Part shown: in pieces, positions 34,650-45,969 of the stretch | How the letters are laid out: every line of letters begins with the position of its first letter | How positions within the stretch are numbered: the first letter of the stretch is position 1 | Source of the DNA: Viola odorata | Taxonomy: Eukaryota > Streptophyta > Magnoliopsida > Malpighiales > Violaceae | NCBI GenBank assembly: GCA_963691705.1 | Contig: OY829544.1 | Span: forward strand, 41,437,917 to 41,501,916 | Direction of reading: 5' to 3' | Length of the DNA: 64,000 nt | Position numbers and translations under genes: made by a program | The notes under the pieces: generated by a model | Databases searched by the model: none | Seen by the model: the letters and a program-made list of their open reading frames with translations, nothing else | Told to the model about the DNA's origin: nothing

Positions 34650-35525
34650 CTACGCATCTTTAAGAATATGATTGATGAAGTAGACTGACCTATGTACACT
34701 GTCTTTATCACGTACCAGAACAACACTTACTACCTCGTCAGTAACTCCTAAATACAAAAACAAAGTATCTCCATCTTCCGGTCGGGTCAACAACAAATTA
34801 GAAGTGAGATATTCCTTCAGCTTTGCAAAGGCTTCTTCACATTCATTTGTCCATCCGAAGGGAGCTTTTTTCCGGATTAACTTAAAAAATGGGAGGCACC
34901 GCTCGCCTTGTTTGGAAATGAACCGACTCAAAGTAATAATTTTGCCGGTAAGTTTTTGTACTTCTTTGACATTTCTAGGCGAAATCATATCATGGATCTC
35001 CTTAAGCTTGGATGGGTTGGGCTGAATTCTCTTTCGGCTGACAATGTACCTTAGAAACTTTCTCGTCCGAAACGCGAACATGCATTTCTTGGGATTGAAT
35101 TTCATGCCATATCGTCGCATGACTCTAAATACTTCCTCCAAATTCGCTAGATGGCATTCAAAGCTCTTACTTTTTACTAACATGTCATCCACATATACTT
35201 CCAGATTTATGCCGATTTGAGCTTCAAATATTTTATTGGCAGTTCTTTGGAATGTAGCTCCAGCATTCTTCAATCCGAATGGCATATCCCGATAGCAATA
35301 GGTGGTTTTCGGGGTGATGAAAGTCATTTTCACCTCATCTTCCACTACCATCGGTATTTGATGATATCCTGAATTTTTATTTAGCGAACTCAGGTATTCA
35401 TATCCTGCCTTCTGATCCACCAACTGTTCTATTCGGGGTAATGGATAGGAATCCTTGGGGCATGCTTCATTAAGATCTGTGAAGTTAATGCATATCCTCC
35501 ACTCTCCATTGGGTTTTGGGACCAC
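34650..35525 (-). CDS. Element A reverse transcriptase to RNase H start, longest open fragment
   Basis: 291 codons without a stop. RT motifs: MVPKPNGEWRICINFTDLNE, CPKDSYPLPRIEQLVD, YRDMPFGLKNAGATFQRTAN, VYVDDMLVKS (YVDD box) and RRYGMKFNPKKCMFAF. It continues to PFGWTNECEEAFAKLKEYL and the beginning of RNase H (YLGVTDEVVSVVLVRDKD). Some conserved positions are altered (SLNKNSGYHQI for LDAYSGYHQI; FLRYIVS for FLGYIVS). It is part of a dead polyprotein, not a stand-alone gene. Confidence 0.85.
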   Translation of the reverse strand: MVPKPNGEWRICINFTDLNEACPKDSYPLPRIEQLVDQKAGYEYLSSLNKNSGYHQIPMVVEDEVKMTFITPKTTYCYRDMPFGLKNAGATFQRTANKIFEAQIGINLEVYVDDMLVKSKSFECHLANLEEVFRVMRRYGMKFNPKKCMFAFRTRKFLRYIVSRKRIQPNPSKLKEIHDMISPRNVKEVQKLTGKIITLSRFISKQGERCLPFFKLIRKKAPFGWTNECEEAFAKLKEYLTSNLLLTRPEDGDTLFLYLGVTDEVVSVVLVRDKDSVHRSVYFINHILKDA

Positions 35526-36692
35526 TACTAGGTTTGCTAGCCATGGCAGATATTGTAGTTCTCAGATGAAGTTCGCCTTTAGGAGCTTAGCCACCTCTTT
35601 TTAAATTGCATTCACCTTCTCCTTCGAAAAGGCCCGACGCTTCTGCTGAACTGGCTTGGCTTCAGGATTGACATTCAGACGGTGTTCAGCTACTTCCTTG
35701 GGATACCGGGCATATCAAATGGTATCCAAGCAAGTTATCCTTTGCATTTATTCAGCAACCGGGTCAACTGCTTACACTCCTCTTAACTAAGTCTCTCGCT
35801 TACCAAAAAGTTTTCGATTTTAACTCCTTCTACTGGAACTTGAACCATTTTCTCCAACAGTTGCGTACACCTTTCATCTTACTGCTCCAAAGTGTCAGTG
35901 GCTACAAAGACACAGCGGTCATAACTTCCATCAGTCATGACAAGATAACATTTTGTTGCTAACTTTTGGTCACCTTTGATTGTTACGACACCATCCCAGG
36001 AGGGATACTTCAATTTCAAGTGTCGTTGCGAGATAACGACTCCGAAAATATTCAAAAAAGGTCATTCGAGATTACATTGTATGGTAGATTCAAATTCACT
36101 ACCATGAACAATTGTTGTTCCGTTCTCTTAGAATTTTTCGTCCAGGAAAAATACTAGCAAAAACGTGATTCCTGCTATCGGAATAGGTACACCATCTACT
36201 CCGATAATTGACTTCTTGGATTAAGGGATAATAAATTGACGACACTGCCATTATCTACTAGAGTCCTCCTTACTCTGTGGTTGCCGATAACCGTCGTCAA
36301 TACTAATGCATCATTATGGGGATATACCACCCCTTGCTCATCATCTTTTGAAAAAGGATATGGTCATTCGGTCCAGCAAACCAAACCCAACTTCCTCTTG
36401 CAAGGGTTCATCCTGTTTCCTCTTTCCACTCGTAGAAGGTCCCTCAATGCACTGAGTTCCTCCTACTATCAAGTTGATCATCGGGAATTCATCCATGGAT
36501 GACGTCAACACTTCCTTTCCTTTATCCATTCACACTTCTGCCATAGGGGGGATTGGAAGGTATAACTTTCATGTTGTCTTCCTTTCAATTGATTGTCTAG
36601 GGCCCGCGCTCTGGCCTTAACTGCATACTCGCCTAAATACCCCTCCTCAATCAACTATCAATAGCCATTTTTAACATCTTACATTCTTTCAT
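35526..36692 (-). pseudogene. Element A protease region, heavily mutated
   Basis: On the minus strand a protease-like stretch reads RRTLVDNGSVVNLLSLNP near 36235-36290, where D-N-G-S stands for the usual D-T-G-S. Frames around it are broken by many stops. The segment 35526-35900 has the RT-upstream linker with no long open frame. Confidence 0.6.
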
Positions 36693-38194
36693 TCAATGAC
36701 CTCGTGCCTTATGGAAGTGGCAAAATAAATCCCTACGCGGACCCATAAAGGTGCCTGGTCTGTAGGGAGGATACCGGATTGGCAATTTTTTACTCTTTAT
36801 TATCGCCAAAATTTCTGCCCGGGGTATCAACAGTGGTGTAGCTTTAAAATCCGTATTCTTACCCTTCCTGGGATCTGGTCTTCTCTCTGTTAATTTTTGT
36901 GGCACGTATTCTCTTTGAGTTCTCCGTTAGTAATCAACCTCTTCCATTTTGGCATAGTTGTGAGCCTTGATCCGTAAGAGATCCAAGGTCTGCGGAGGAT
37001 CTGCTAACAACGTGTCTTCCAATTTATCATAACCGCAGTTTCCCTTCAACGCTTCCACCGTGAATTCTACGGTAACATCCGGTGTCATGGCCATCTCCAT
37101 ATTAAATTGATCCAGGTAACCCTTAAGAGATTCCCCTGGCTTCCGACGTATATCAAATAAGGTTGCAGATGATTTCTTCAAAGGGATGGACGTACTGAAT
37201 TTACTCCGGAACCTTTCCTCCAACTGTGCAAAGATATCTATGGAGCCAGACGGTAATCCTTCAAACTGGGTTTTAGCAATTTTGGACAGAGTCAGTATAA
37301 ATATTCAACACCGTGCTTCATCTTTTCGTGTTTGGAACTTGACATAATCCTTCATCCGAGTCAAGTGGGTAACAAGATCCTTGGTACCGTCATAAATTTC
37401 TACCAGTAACTTGATTAGTCTGCTGACCTGATACCTTCGTAGCCGATAGGTTAACGGGTGTTTCGGATCAGCGTCCTGCTCTCTCCGATAGCAGGGTGAA
37501 ATGGACGAGAATATCCAAACTCCTCCCATGGATTCCATCCGTGATCGTAACGTCGATGGTCCCTCACAAGTTGGTGTACTACCGGTGATCTATCCCTACT
37601 CCTTCTACCGTCAAATATCCTTGCTTGTTGATGTAGAGGGTCTCTTCTCACACTGTGTCATGTTGCACGACCACTAACCTCATTCATGTTGTCTAAATAT
37701 CCTTCCTCTATCCTTGGAGGATTGACGGCCGGAGGAGCCAGCAAAATAGGTTGCTCCAGGTTTTCATGCAGGAGATGTTGACTTATTGCAGGGGCCAAAC
37801 TAACTACCTGAGGAGCTAGTGGCTCATTATGAACAAATGGTTATCCCGTCTGTGATGCAACTAGGGGCTGAGTGAACAATGGTGGCAGGGCTGGCAAGTG
37901 AGCCACCAATTGAGGAACCAGGCTGGCGAGCATGGACATGATAACATCCATTCTCACATGTAGGGAGACAGCGGACTCAGTGGATGGTGGTGTTGTGTTG
38001 GCCGTACTTGGTCCGGGCAGAGCAGTAGCTAAGAAGCTGATTTCTGGGTTGGTAGAAAAGATAAGTTGACGGTTAACTAGAATCGACCTCGTTCTTATTG
38101 GTGTCACCGTCGTTGGGATCACAAGTATGTCACGAGTGGGCACGGTGGAGCTGTTAATGGGTTGGATCGGCGAGAAATCTTGATTGGACGTCAT
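36693..38194 (-). pseudogene. Element A gag, decayed
   Basis: Starts at 38194 (MTSNQDFSPIQPINS). It stops at 37841, resumes in frame to 37451, then shifts to the frame of pol (37538-36693). Gag-like text: YDGTKDLVTHLTRMKDYVKF, LEERFRSKFSTSIPLKKSS and RRKPGESLKGYLDQFNMEM. A zinc-knuckle-like CHFHKARGH is at about 36700. At least three internal stops and one frameshift are present. Confidence 0.75.
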
Positions 38195-38266
38195 TTGAAG
38201 AATAGATCTTAAAGAAAAGAAAAAGAGATCTTGGATATTAAGGTTCACTCACATACCAATCCAAAT

Positions 38267-38284
38267 CTCTCAATGAAAGCACCA
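38267..38284 (-). other. Primer binding site of element A
   Basis: The coding strand next to the 5' LTR reads TGGTGCTTTCATTGAGAG, starting TGG as primer sites do, three bases after the LTR end TCA. I do not assign the tRNA. Confidence 0.65.
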
Positions 38285-38773
38285 ATTTGACAATCCTCGA
38301 TTTGGGGTGAGGACTATTTTGTAATCTCGTAGGCTGATGTGAACTGTCTCGCCGCTCCTAAGCCACCTGCAAAGTGCCGGAGGGGGTCTCCGGCGTAGAA
38401 GCTCCCACGATCAAGTCAGTAGACTTGGTGGAAATAGGTATAAGGTAGAGCTGTGGGGAATAGGTAGGTATTTGGGTAGAGTTTCAGTATATGAGTGTGG
38501 GTCTGTCTGTATGCTTATGTATGAAGAGGTGATAGGGGAGTATTTATAGTCTCGCCCTGTGGGTCACCCTGGACACATGTCGTTTGGGCTTGGTCAGCCA
38601 TTACCAGTACCTGTCCCTTTACCCGATAATTTCCCTAGCATGTAATACAAATACTTACTTTGTAGAGCTTTGGTAGAGCCAGTATATGTAGCTTTGGCTA
38701 CTGTTGAAGATATATACTAGGAGGTACATATATCGGGACCCCCTTGTTGGTGATCAGTGGCGGATCCAGCCCA

Positions 38774-38811
38774 GGGCCAGGGTGGGCGGCAGCTGCCGCC
38801 CACCCTGGCCC
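38774..38811. repeat. 38-bp perfect palindrome near the hAT left end
   Basis: Two 19-bp arms meeting without a spacer (the first begins GGGCCAGGGTGGGCGGCAG), very GC-rich in an AT-rich element. It could extrude as a cruciform or form a terminal hairpin in RNA. Nothing equivalent was seen at the right end. Confidence 0.9.
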
Positions 38812-38875
38812 AATCAAAAAAAAATTATTTAATTGAATGAACATATTAATTTACTAAGTAGCATTAAACATCAAT

Positions 38876-38954
38876 GTCAGGATGGCCGAGTGATCTAAGG
38901 TGTCAAGCTTTCTTGCCTCCCAAGAGGGCGTGGGTTCAAATCCCACTTCTGACA
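38876..38954 (+). pseudogene. tRNA-Leu-like gene inside the hAT element, degenerate anticodon arm
   Basis: It starts GTCAGGATGGCCGAGTG and ends TGGGTTCAAATCCCACTTCTGACA in content (quoted in parts: GTCAGGATGGCCGAGTG; GGTTCAAATCC; CTTCTGACA), matching plant tRNA-Leu at the acceptor, D and T arms. The acceptor ends pair (GTCAGGA with TCTGAC). The A box (TGGCCGAGTGATC) and B box (GGTTCAAATCC) are close to consensus and a T-rich run follows, so pol III transcription is possible. The anticodon region (GTCAAGCTTTCTTGCC) is shortened: 79 nt in total instead of about 84, with no normal 7-base loop. I call it a tRNA-derived pseudogene. Confidence 0.75.
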
Positions 38955-39255
38955 TATCTTTTCTTTTCTTTTCGCTCCAGTAAAAAAAATATTTACTATG
39001 CTAAGCCCAGCCCAAATCCCTAACGCAACCCACCCCAAATCAGAAAATTGAAAACCCTAAATCTCCAAATTAATTGGTCGCTGCCTCCGCTCAGCCTTTG
39101 CTCGTCACGCCTTCTCAACCTCTCAAATTAATCGGTATTTTGCAATGCTTTTCAATTTATGCAAAACTTTTGACCTCAACTGATTGTATTAATATTTTTT
39201 CGGCAGATATGGACAAATATGCTAATTGTATAATATTAATATTTTTTTTGCAGAT

Positions 39256-41634
39256 ATGGATAAATATTTGATTAAACCATCTACTCAAGCACCATCGATA
39301 TCATCAAATGTTGGTCTAAATGAAAGTGAAGAAAGACTTGCGAAGAAGTCGAAGAGATTTTTAGAAGTTGATTTGAAAAATATTCCTATTGATCCAGGTA
39401 TGCGACCATAAATTTTAGCATACCATCCCAATGATCGGGATCAAATTCATAGAGCTTATATGTTGAAAGGTCCTTGTCAACCACGAGACATAGAGTTTCC
39501 TAAAACATTAATTGGAAGTATTCAACGACGTTTTAATCCTAAATGGTATGATGAATTTAGTAATTGGTTAGAGTATAGTTCGTCCAAAGATGCAGTTTTT
39601 TGTTTATGTTGTTATTTGATGGGTTCAGAGAATAGCGACCAAGGAGGGAGTGGTGTTTTTATTTCTACTGGCTTTGACAATTGGAAAGACATGAAGGGAC
39701 GATTACAGAAATATATTGGTGGTGTTAATAGTAGTCATAATAATGCTTGGAGAAAATGTGAAGCATTGATGCATCAAAAGCAACATATTGAAGTGGCTCT
39801 TTCTCAACAATCTAGTCAAATAAAATAAAATTATCGGATTCAGTTGACTGCAGTAGTTGATTGTATTCGATTTCTACTTCGTCAGGGACTAGCTTTTCGT
39901 GGTCATGATGAGTCTGAAGATTCAATTAATAAAGGAAATTTTCTTGAGCTTTTACAGTTCCTTGCTAACCACAATGAAACCATTAGAAATATTTTGAGAC
40001 AAGCTCGTGGAAATCTTAAGTTGGTAGCACCGAGTATCCAAAAAGAAATTATTAGTGTTGCATCTAGTGAGACTACTAATATTATTCTTGAGGATATTGG
40101 AGATGACTTTTTTGCTATTTTAATTGATGAATGTTGTGACATATCAATTAAAGAGCAAATGGGTGTTGTTTTGCAGTATGTGAATAAGAAGGGGCTAATT
40201 ATTGAACGTTTTCCTAGTCTTGTTCATGTTACTAACACACGTGCTTGCTCTCTTAAGAAAGCCTTGGAGTTTTTATTTGCCAAACATAACTTGAGTTTGT
40301 CAAAGGTACATGGGCAAGGTTATGATGGAGCGAGCAACATGTAAGGAGAATTCAATGGTCTTAAAAGTTTGATCTTGAAGGAGAATTCATGTGCATTTTA
40401 TGTTCATTGTTTTGCACACCAACTTCAACTTGCACTTATTATTGTTGCAAAAAAACAAGTTGCAATTTCGTCTTTTTTTAATATGGTTGCTAATGTGTGC
40501 AATATGGTTGGATCTTCATACAAAAGGCAAGATGCCCTTCGAGAGAAGCAAAAAGATCATGTGGTCGAAGGATTACAAAATGGTGAAATATGTAGTGGAA
40601 AAGATTTGAGTCAAGAGAGGAGCATTAAAAGAACAGGAGATACTCGATGGGGTTCACATTATGGTACACTGCTCAGCTTAATCTATTTATTCTCTTCAGT
40701 AATTGATGTGCTTGAAATGATAGAGGAAGATGGCTTGAACGTAGATAAAAGAGGAGAAGCATGTGCATTATTGAATACGGTACAATGTTTTGAATTTATA
40801 TTTTGTTTACATTTGATGAAGAATATATTAGGAATTACTAATGAATTCTCTCAAGCACTTCAAAGAAAAGATCAAGACATAGTAAATGCTTTAGATTTAC
40901 TCAAAGTATCCAAGTTGAGACTGCAGTCAATAAGGGATGAAGGTTGGATGCTATTACTTAATGAAGTATCTTCATTTTGTGGCAAACATAATATAAATCT
41001 TCCAACTATGAGTGATATGTTTGTTGCCCAAGGTAGATCAAGGCAGAAAGGTGAGCAAATTTCCAATCTACATCATTATCAAGTTGATTTATTTTATCAA
41101 GTCATTGAAATGCAACTTCATGAGCTCAATAATCGATTTGATGAGAGGAATAGTGAATTACTCCTTTGTGTGGCATGTTTAAATCCAAGAGACTCCTTTG
41201 TTGCTTTCAATAAGGAGAAATTGCTTCAATTGGCTCAATTTTATCCTAATGAGTTTTCTGCAATTGATGTTCTTGCTCTTGATAATCAACTTGAGAATTA
41301 TATTTTGGATATGCGGTCGAATGTTGGATTTTCAAATTTGAAAGGGATTAATGATCTTTCCGAAAAGTTAGTTGAAAGAAGAAAGCATATTGTTTATCCA
41401 TTGGTGTATTTACTCTTGAAGCTAGCTTTGATTTTACCGGTTGCAACTGCGACAGTGGAAAGAACTTTTTCTTATATGAGCATTGTGAAGACTCGACTGC
41501 GGAATAGTATGGGAGATGATATGTTAAATGATTGTTTGATTACTTATGTTGAAAAGGATATTTTTGATAGTGTAGAGAATGAGAGAATTATACAAGGATA
41601 TCAAAAAATGAAAACTCGTAGAGAACAATTGTAA
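39256..41634 (+). pseudogene. hAT transposase (TTF-type zinc finger / hAT dimerisation family), three stops
   Basis: One continuous frame of about 792 codons from MDKYLIKPSTQ, interrupted by TAA at 39409, 39826 and 40342. N-terminal TTF-type zinc-finger features: WLEYSSSKDAVFCLCCYL (about residues 105-122). Transposase core features: FLRQGLAFRGHDESED, FAILIDECCDISIKEQM (catalytic-type D) and VHGQGYDGASNM. It then has CAFYVHCFAHQLQLAL and GDTRWGSHYGTL. The C-terminal hAT dimerisation domain is LILPVATATVERTFSYMSIV. No frameshifts are present, so decay is by point mutation only. The acceptor-like TTTTTTTTGCAG before the start suggests an intron in the 5' leader, and a 47-bp tandem duplication repeats this acceptor. 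Confidence 0.92.
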
Positions 41635-41915
41635 AAACTACGTATATTGTATGAATTCTTATGTATAATTAATTTTTTTCTATATTGTCTTTTTATTTAT
41701 CTTTTTGTTAAGTTTATTTGAATATTTGTTATTTAGTGACGGATATAAATACTCTTAAGCATTTTTCTAATTTTTCGTTCAGTTCGCTTGCTTTCTTTTT
41801 AAAATACTCAAAAAAAAAAATCGAGGGGTCGCCCCCCTAAATAAAATTCCTAGATCCGCCACTATTGGTGATAAAAAATCGTAATTGCTCTTGAGATGCC
41901 TTATTTGTATTATCA

Positions 41916-41920
41916 AGCAC
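41916..41920. repeat. Target-site duplication of element A, right copy (AGCAC)
   Basis: Follows TTATCA, the right LTR edge, and equals 11215-11219. Confidence 0.85.
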
Positions 41921-44191
41921 AAAATCAGCATTAGGTTTAGCATTAATCCAAAACGTGGCCCCCACTTTTTCATAATCACCCCTTTCTCTCTCTCTCAGAT
42001 GAGAATGATCCTGATCGTTCATTTGCAAATTAAGTACGCCATGTCATCTCAATTTGGCTCTTCTTTTATTTATTTATATCCATCAATTTTATCACATGGG
42101 TAGGAACCACCATGCAACTAATTCCTCCCCCTAGCCATTAGCAATCTTCCAAGTGTTTTCGTCTTTTTTGTTTTTTCCATTCCCCCATTTCCCATGCCAT
42201 CCAACCAGGACCCACCACTAATAAGCACTCACCGGTTCATTCCCATGTCTGATTTTTTTGCATTTTATTGTGAAGGAATAAGACACCAATTGTTAAAATT
42301 AGTTGGCATTATGCCAAATTGTTAGTAATTTTTGAAGCAAGGATTTTTCTACGGTGTCTGAATTTATTTTAACATATACTGTTACTGTTAGATTTAATGT
42401 CAATTAATTTCAACCTATTTATTTTATAAAGAGTACCTAAAAAAAGTAACAGGTTAAATATGTGACATTTTTAATTAAATTTTTTTTTAAAAAAAATCTT
42501 AACTTATTTAAAAAGGAAACAAAAATTATTGGTTAATTTTAAGAAAAAAAATTTCAAGAGAATTGTTTTTTAAGGATTAATATTTTTTAATATTTTATAT
42601 TGAGATTGATTTTGTTATTCTTGTTGTTCTTGCACGATTGAACCACAAATAAAGAAAAGAAACTTTCATTGGTTTGTATATTTTTTATTTCCACGATTAA
42701 TTTTTGTAGTTTGCGGATTTCTTCCCTATGTCCATCTCCAAAATTTAGATTACTCAATCTTAACAATACAAGAGGAAACTTATTAGTAGAAACAAAATTA
42801 CCAACATACAGATCAAAGCTAGGACAAGTCGTGAATTAGTATTTAGCTTAATACTACGTGGAAAGAGCATGCATATAATGCAAGAAGCAACAAGTGAGGA
42901 GAAAGTCGAACATGACAATATATCTAAAAATGAATATGAGGTTAATCTAAACTAAAATAATGTAAAATTAAAAATTTCTTCAAAATTAAAAAAATAAAAA
43001 TTGAATCTAAGTTAATTAATTGTCTGGATTATATTAAATTGGATATCAACCATCTTAAAATTTTCAAATAACATCCAAAAATTACTGGAAAATACAGTAA
43101 AGAATAACTGAGCATTAATTAATCGTCTGAATTATATTTTCGTTATATTATTTTATTTTATTTTTATTGGGTTATGTCACATCTGCGTCTATCTGGTGTA
43201 AAAAGAGAGATGGAAAAGTTTCAATCTTATTTTTTTTATAAATTATTTTTCACATCAGCTAAATTTAAAGTAAATTTTTAGAAGAACCAAACAGGTCTTA
43301 AGACAACTTTAAAATGAAGGTGTGATCTGTTAAAATTGACAAACGTGAGGTCTTTTTTAAACATTTTGTACAAATGTAAGGTGATTTTATAATTTTTCTT
43401 TTTTGAAAATATATCTGAAGTAGCTATGAACTTGTTGATGTTTACTTACTTTTGTCTTACAAAGATTTTCTAAACAAAATATGTATTCCCTAATACATTT
43501 TATAATTGTAGGTCTTTAATATTTTAATCAATACATGATGTATATAATCTACAATACTAGTTTTGAGGGAACCCCTAGAAAATATCCATTTTAGTCCTTT
43601 AAGTTTTTGGATTTTAAAAAAAATCCTACATTAATTGTGAAAAAAAAATATATTTAGCCCCTCCTTCAAAAAATTTAAAAGTTCATAATATAGTCATCAA
43701 TCATAATTTTATTTATCCCAAAATTCTATATTTATCCCCTAAAAGGTTTAAGAATGATTTAAAATTGAAGTTAAATAATTTTCTAAGATCAATAAAAATA
43801 AATCAAAACTTCCTAAACATGGTTTTTATACAGTAAAATATGCACCCTAAAAAAATTAGTAAAAAATCAAAAGAATAGAAACTTGTAAAAAAAACATTGA
43901 ACGATTTATATAAATTTACGGATGACACGGTAATTAAAATGAAGTTTTCTCCTACAATTAGGCCAAAACGCAGGCTTAAGACACGTCCTTGTCGCTTGGC
44001 CTTGCAGTCAAAGTCAATAAAATCCAACCTCCCCCTCTCCAAAAAAATAAATAAAAAATCAGTCAATAAAAAAATCTACACGTCTCCGAAGCCAGCCAGG
44101 CAGGCCAAACAGTGGAATAATATTGAATCACCGAACCCAATCAGTGGGCTGGTTCGGATCCTTTCCGAACCTCAGCCTCGGCTCCGCCCGA
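41921..44191. other. Intergenic spacer upstream of ERD15, no gene seen
   Basis: AT-rich with poly-A/T runs. There is no ORF with family resemblance and no terminal repeats I could define. The last 250 bases become GC-richer and are the ERD15 promoter. Confidence 0.4.
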
Positions 44192-44201
44192 CCTATATAA
44201 A
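44192..44201 (+). promoter_or_regulatory. TATA box of the ERD15-type gene
   Basis: CTATATAAAT about 30 bases before a pyrimidine-rich presumed start (about 44222-44235). A probable 5'-UTR intron runs from the GTAATG donor at about 44337 to an acceptor ending GTTACAG near 44488; the acceptor choice is less certain. Confidence 0.65.
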
Positions 44202-44573
44202 TTACCCCTTTCACGCGCTTCAACCTTTTCATTTCAGGTGTGTAGCTACTACAGCTCCTCTAGTTTTTTGAAGACGACGCTAAAATCTGCCAAAAAGGAA
44301 AGATCGAGAGCTTTTGCTTCGCTCCATCGCTTCAAGGTAATGAACCTCATCTCGGCGTTTCCGCTCCTGTTTCGGTTTAGATCTGTGTATTTTGGTGAGA
44401 ATTGTGTTTGGTTGCTGATAAAGTGGAGTTTGATCGAGTTATTTGCGGGATCTTGCGGTTGTTTTTGTTTTTTTCTGGCTTGTTACAGAGGAATTACTAG
44501 TAATTGCAGTTGATGATCGAAATTTTCCGTGAATTTTTGTGGAGGTAGATCAAGTTACGGAACTGGAAAAGAC

Positions 44574-45143
44574 ATGGCGCTAGTTTCTGGAAGAAGGTCG
44601 ACGTTGAACCCTGATGCTCCGCTTTTTATCCCGGCTGCGTACCGTCAGGTGGAGGATTTCTCGCCGGAGTGGTGGCAGCTGGTGACAACCTCCACATGGT
44701 ACAGAGATTATTGGCTGAGCCAGCATCAGGATGAGGAAGGGTTGTATGACAATGGTGAGGGTTATGATGTGAATGATGTAGCTGACTTGTTGCCTGACGT
44801 GTTTGATTTTGATGCTGCTGATGATGATTTGGAAGTTCAATTTGAGGATTTGGTTGAATCCTATGAGGCTGAAGTCAAGAGCAGGTCATCTCCTTTACCT
44901 TCCAATGGAGTGTATAGGAATGGTATGGCTCAATTCTCTTTGTTGGTATATGTTTGAGATTGCTGTGAATTGTTTTGTGTTTCTGGGCAATTGTGGTTTT
45001 GCAATTGAAAATTTGGAGATGATGATTGACTTTAACAATTGATGGTTTCTTATTGTTTTGGGTGTATGATAGGATCTGAATTTGTGGTTGAAGCTCCAAG
45101 GAAGGAAGGTTTGGTTGTTGGGAATCCGAAATTCAGTGCTTGA
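44574..45143 (+). CDS. ERD15: ERD15-type PAM2-motif protein
   Basis: Small acidic hydrophilic protein of the EARLY RESPONSIVE TO DEHYDRATION 15 (LSR1/CID1) family, stress-responsive proteins that bind the C-terminal domain of poly(A)-binding protein and modulate ABA signalling. Exons 44574-44922 and 45073-45143 give 139 residues; the codon split across the intron (G|GA) restores frame. The PAM2 motif STLNPDAPLFIPAA covers residues 9-22, followed by the family signature EDFSPEWWQLVTTSTWYRDYW. The middle is Asp/Glu-rich (residues about 50-95). The second exon encodes SEFVVEAPRKEG and ends NPKFSA. The intron starts GTATGG and ends GATAG. The first ATG of the family motif MALVSGRRS was used; in-frame codons upstream are leader. 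Confidence 0.95.
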
Positions 45144-45961
45144 CTGCAAGCCTGCCTAGTGAACCTTGCTGAAGGAGTTTAGATTTGGGTTGCAGTTATA
45201 TCCCTCAGCTGAGTAGGCTAGGTAGTACTTTTCTAATTTCTGTAAGTTCTGTATAGAGCAAGGGTTGCAGCTCTTGTGTCGATCCTTGTTCATTCCAATG
45301 TCTGTTTTCAGTTTAGCCACAGGATCTTTGATAACATTGTAAAAAGAAAGTGCAAAATGGTAGATTGGGAAAAGAATCAAAGAATCAATTTCTCTTTTCA
45401 TCTTCTTGGGATCTCATATTATGCTGTTTTCAGTTTAGCAGCTTAACTTTCCATATGATGGGAAGATACCGGTTTGGGCATGGAATTTAGAATAACCGCA
45501 GTTGAAGATGGCTTTGGGATGTCTATCATGCTTTGATGTTTTAAGATGAGGGTTTCTGGGATTCTATTACTATTCTCAGCAAGTTATTGACTTCTGTTCT
45601 GCACAGAAGAATAAAATCTGGGGTATATCGTATGTGGATTGATGGTAAGTAGTATTGGTAATTGATTACGACCATTAACATGCAGAGGATTTGTGTATGG
45701 AACAAGTGGGTGTTGCGCAGCACTAGTCTCCCTTTTCCTTTTCAGATGTTACTTAACATGTGAGAAAATAGGATAAGGCATGCATGATTTGCATTAACGG
45801 GAATAAACTATGATGAGCAAGCAGTAGCACTATGATTTTGTATCGTGGGTTTTGATTGCCGGGACTTGTCGCCATCAAAGACTATTGGAACCATATAGAA
45901 TGAACATAGAAGACGGAGTTCCCAATGTGACCGCGATTTAATGGGCTCGACCTTTATAGCA
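45144..45961. other. 3' flank of ERD15, no gene
   Basis: Probably 3' UTR for the first 200-300 bases, then spacer up to the hAT-like element. No supported ORF. Confidence 0.4.
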
Positions 45962-45969
45962 GCTGAGTG

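Larger units (their letters stand above)
38755..41864 (+). mobile_element. hAT-superfamily DNA transposon with degenerate transposase
   Basis: 3110 bp. Terminal inverted repeats CAGTGGCGGATCCAG (left) and TAGTGGCGGATCTAG (right, complement) differ at two positions. The 8-bp target duplication TTGGTGAT is at 38747-38754 and 41865-41872, the length expected for hAT. It carries a transposase gene with three stops, a tRNA-Leu-like sequence and a perfect subterminal palindrome. Confidence 0.95.
11220..41915 (-). mobile_element. Element A: old Tat-lineage Ty3/Gypsy retrotransposon, host of nested insertions
   Basis: A minus-strand LTR retrotransposon with its 3' LTR at 11220-11731 and its 5' LTR at 38288-41915, the latter split by a hAT element. 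The two LTRs align over their full length by eye but differ at roughly one base in ten, so the insertion is old. The gene order on the minus strand is gag, protease, RT, a second RNase H of the archaeal type, integrase, a hairpin tandem repeat, an antisense extra ORF, then the 3' LTR. The extra RNase H and the antisense ORF are known Tat-lineage traits. All coding parts carry stops or frameshifts. Nested inside are elements B, C and D, a MITE-like insert, and the hAT element. Confidence 0.85.
38288..41915 (-). repeat. 5' LTR of element A, split by a hAT element
   Basis: LTR sequence is 38288-38754 plus 41865-41915 (41865-41872 is the hAT target duplication); the rest is the hAT insertion. It begins TGACAATCC and ends TTATCA on plus. 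The minus-strand LTR promoter TATA is at about 38541-38552 (CTATAAATACTC). It matches the 11220-11731 copy throughout. Confidence 0.88.
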
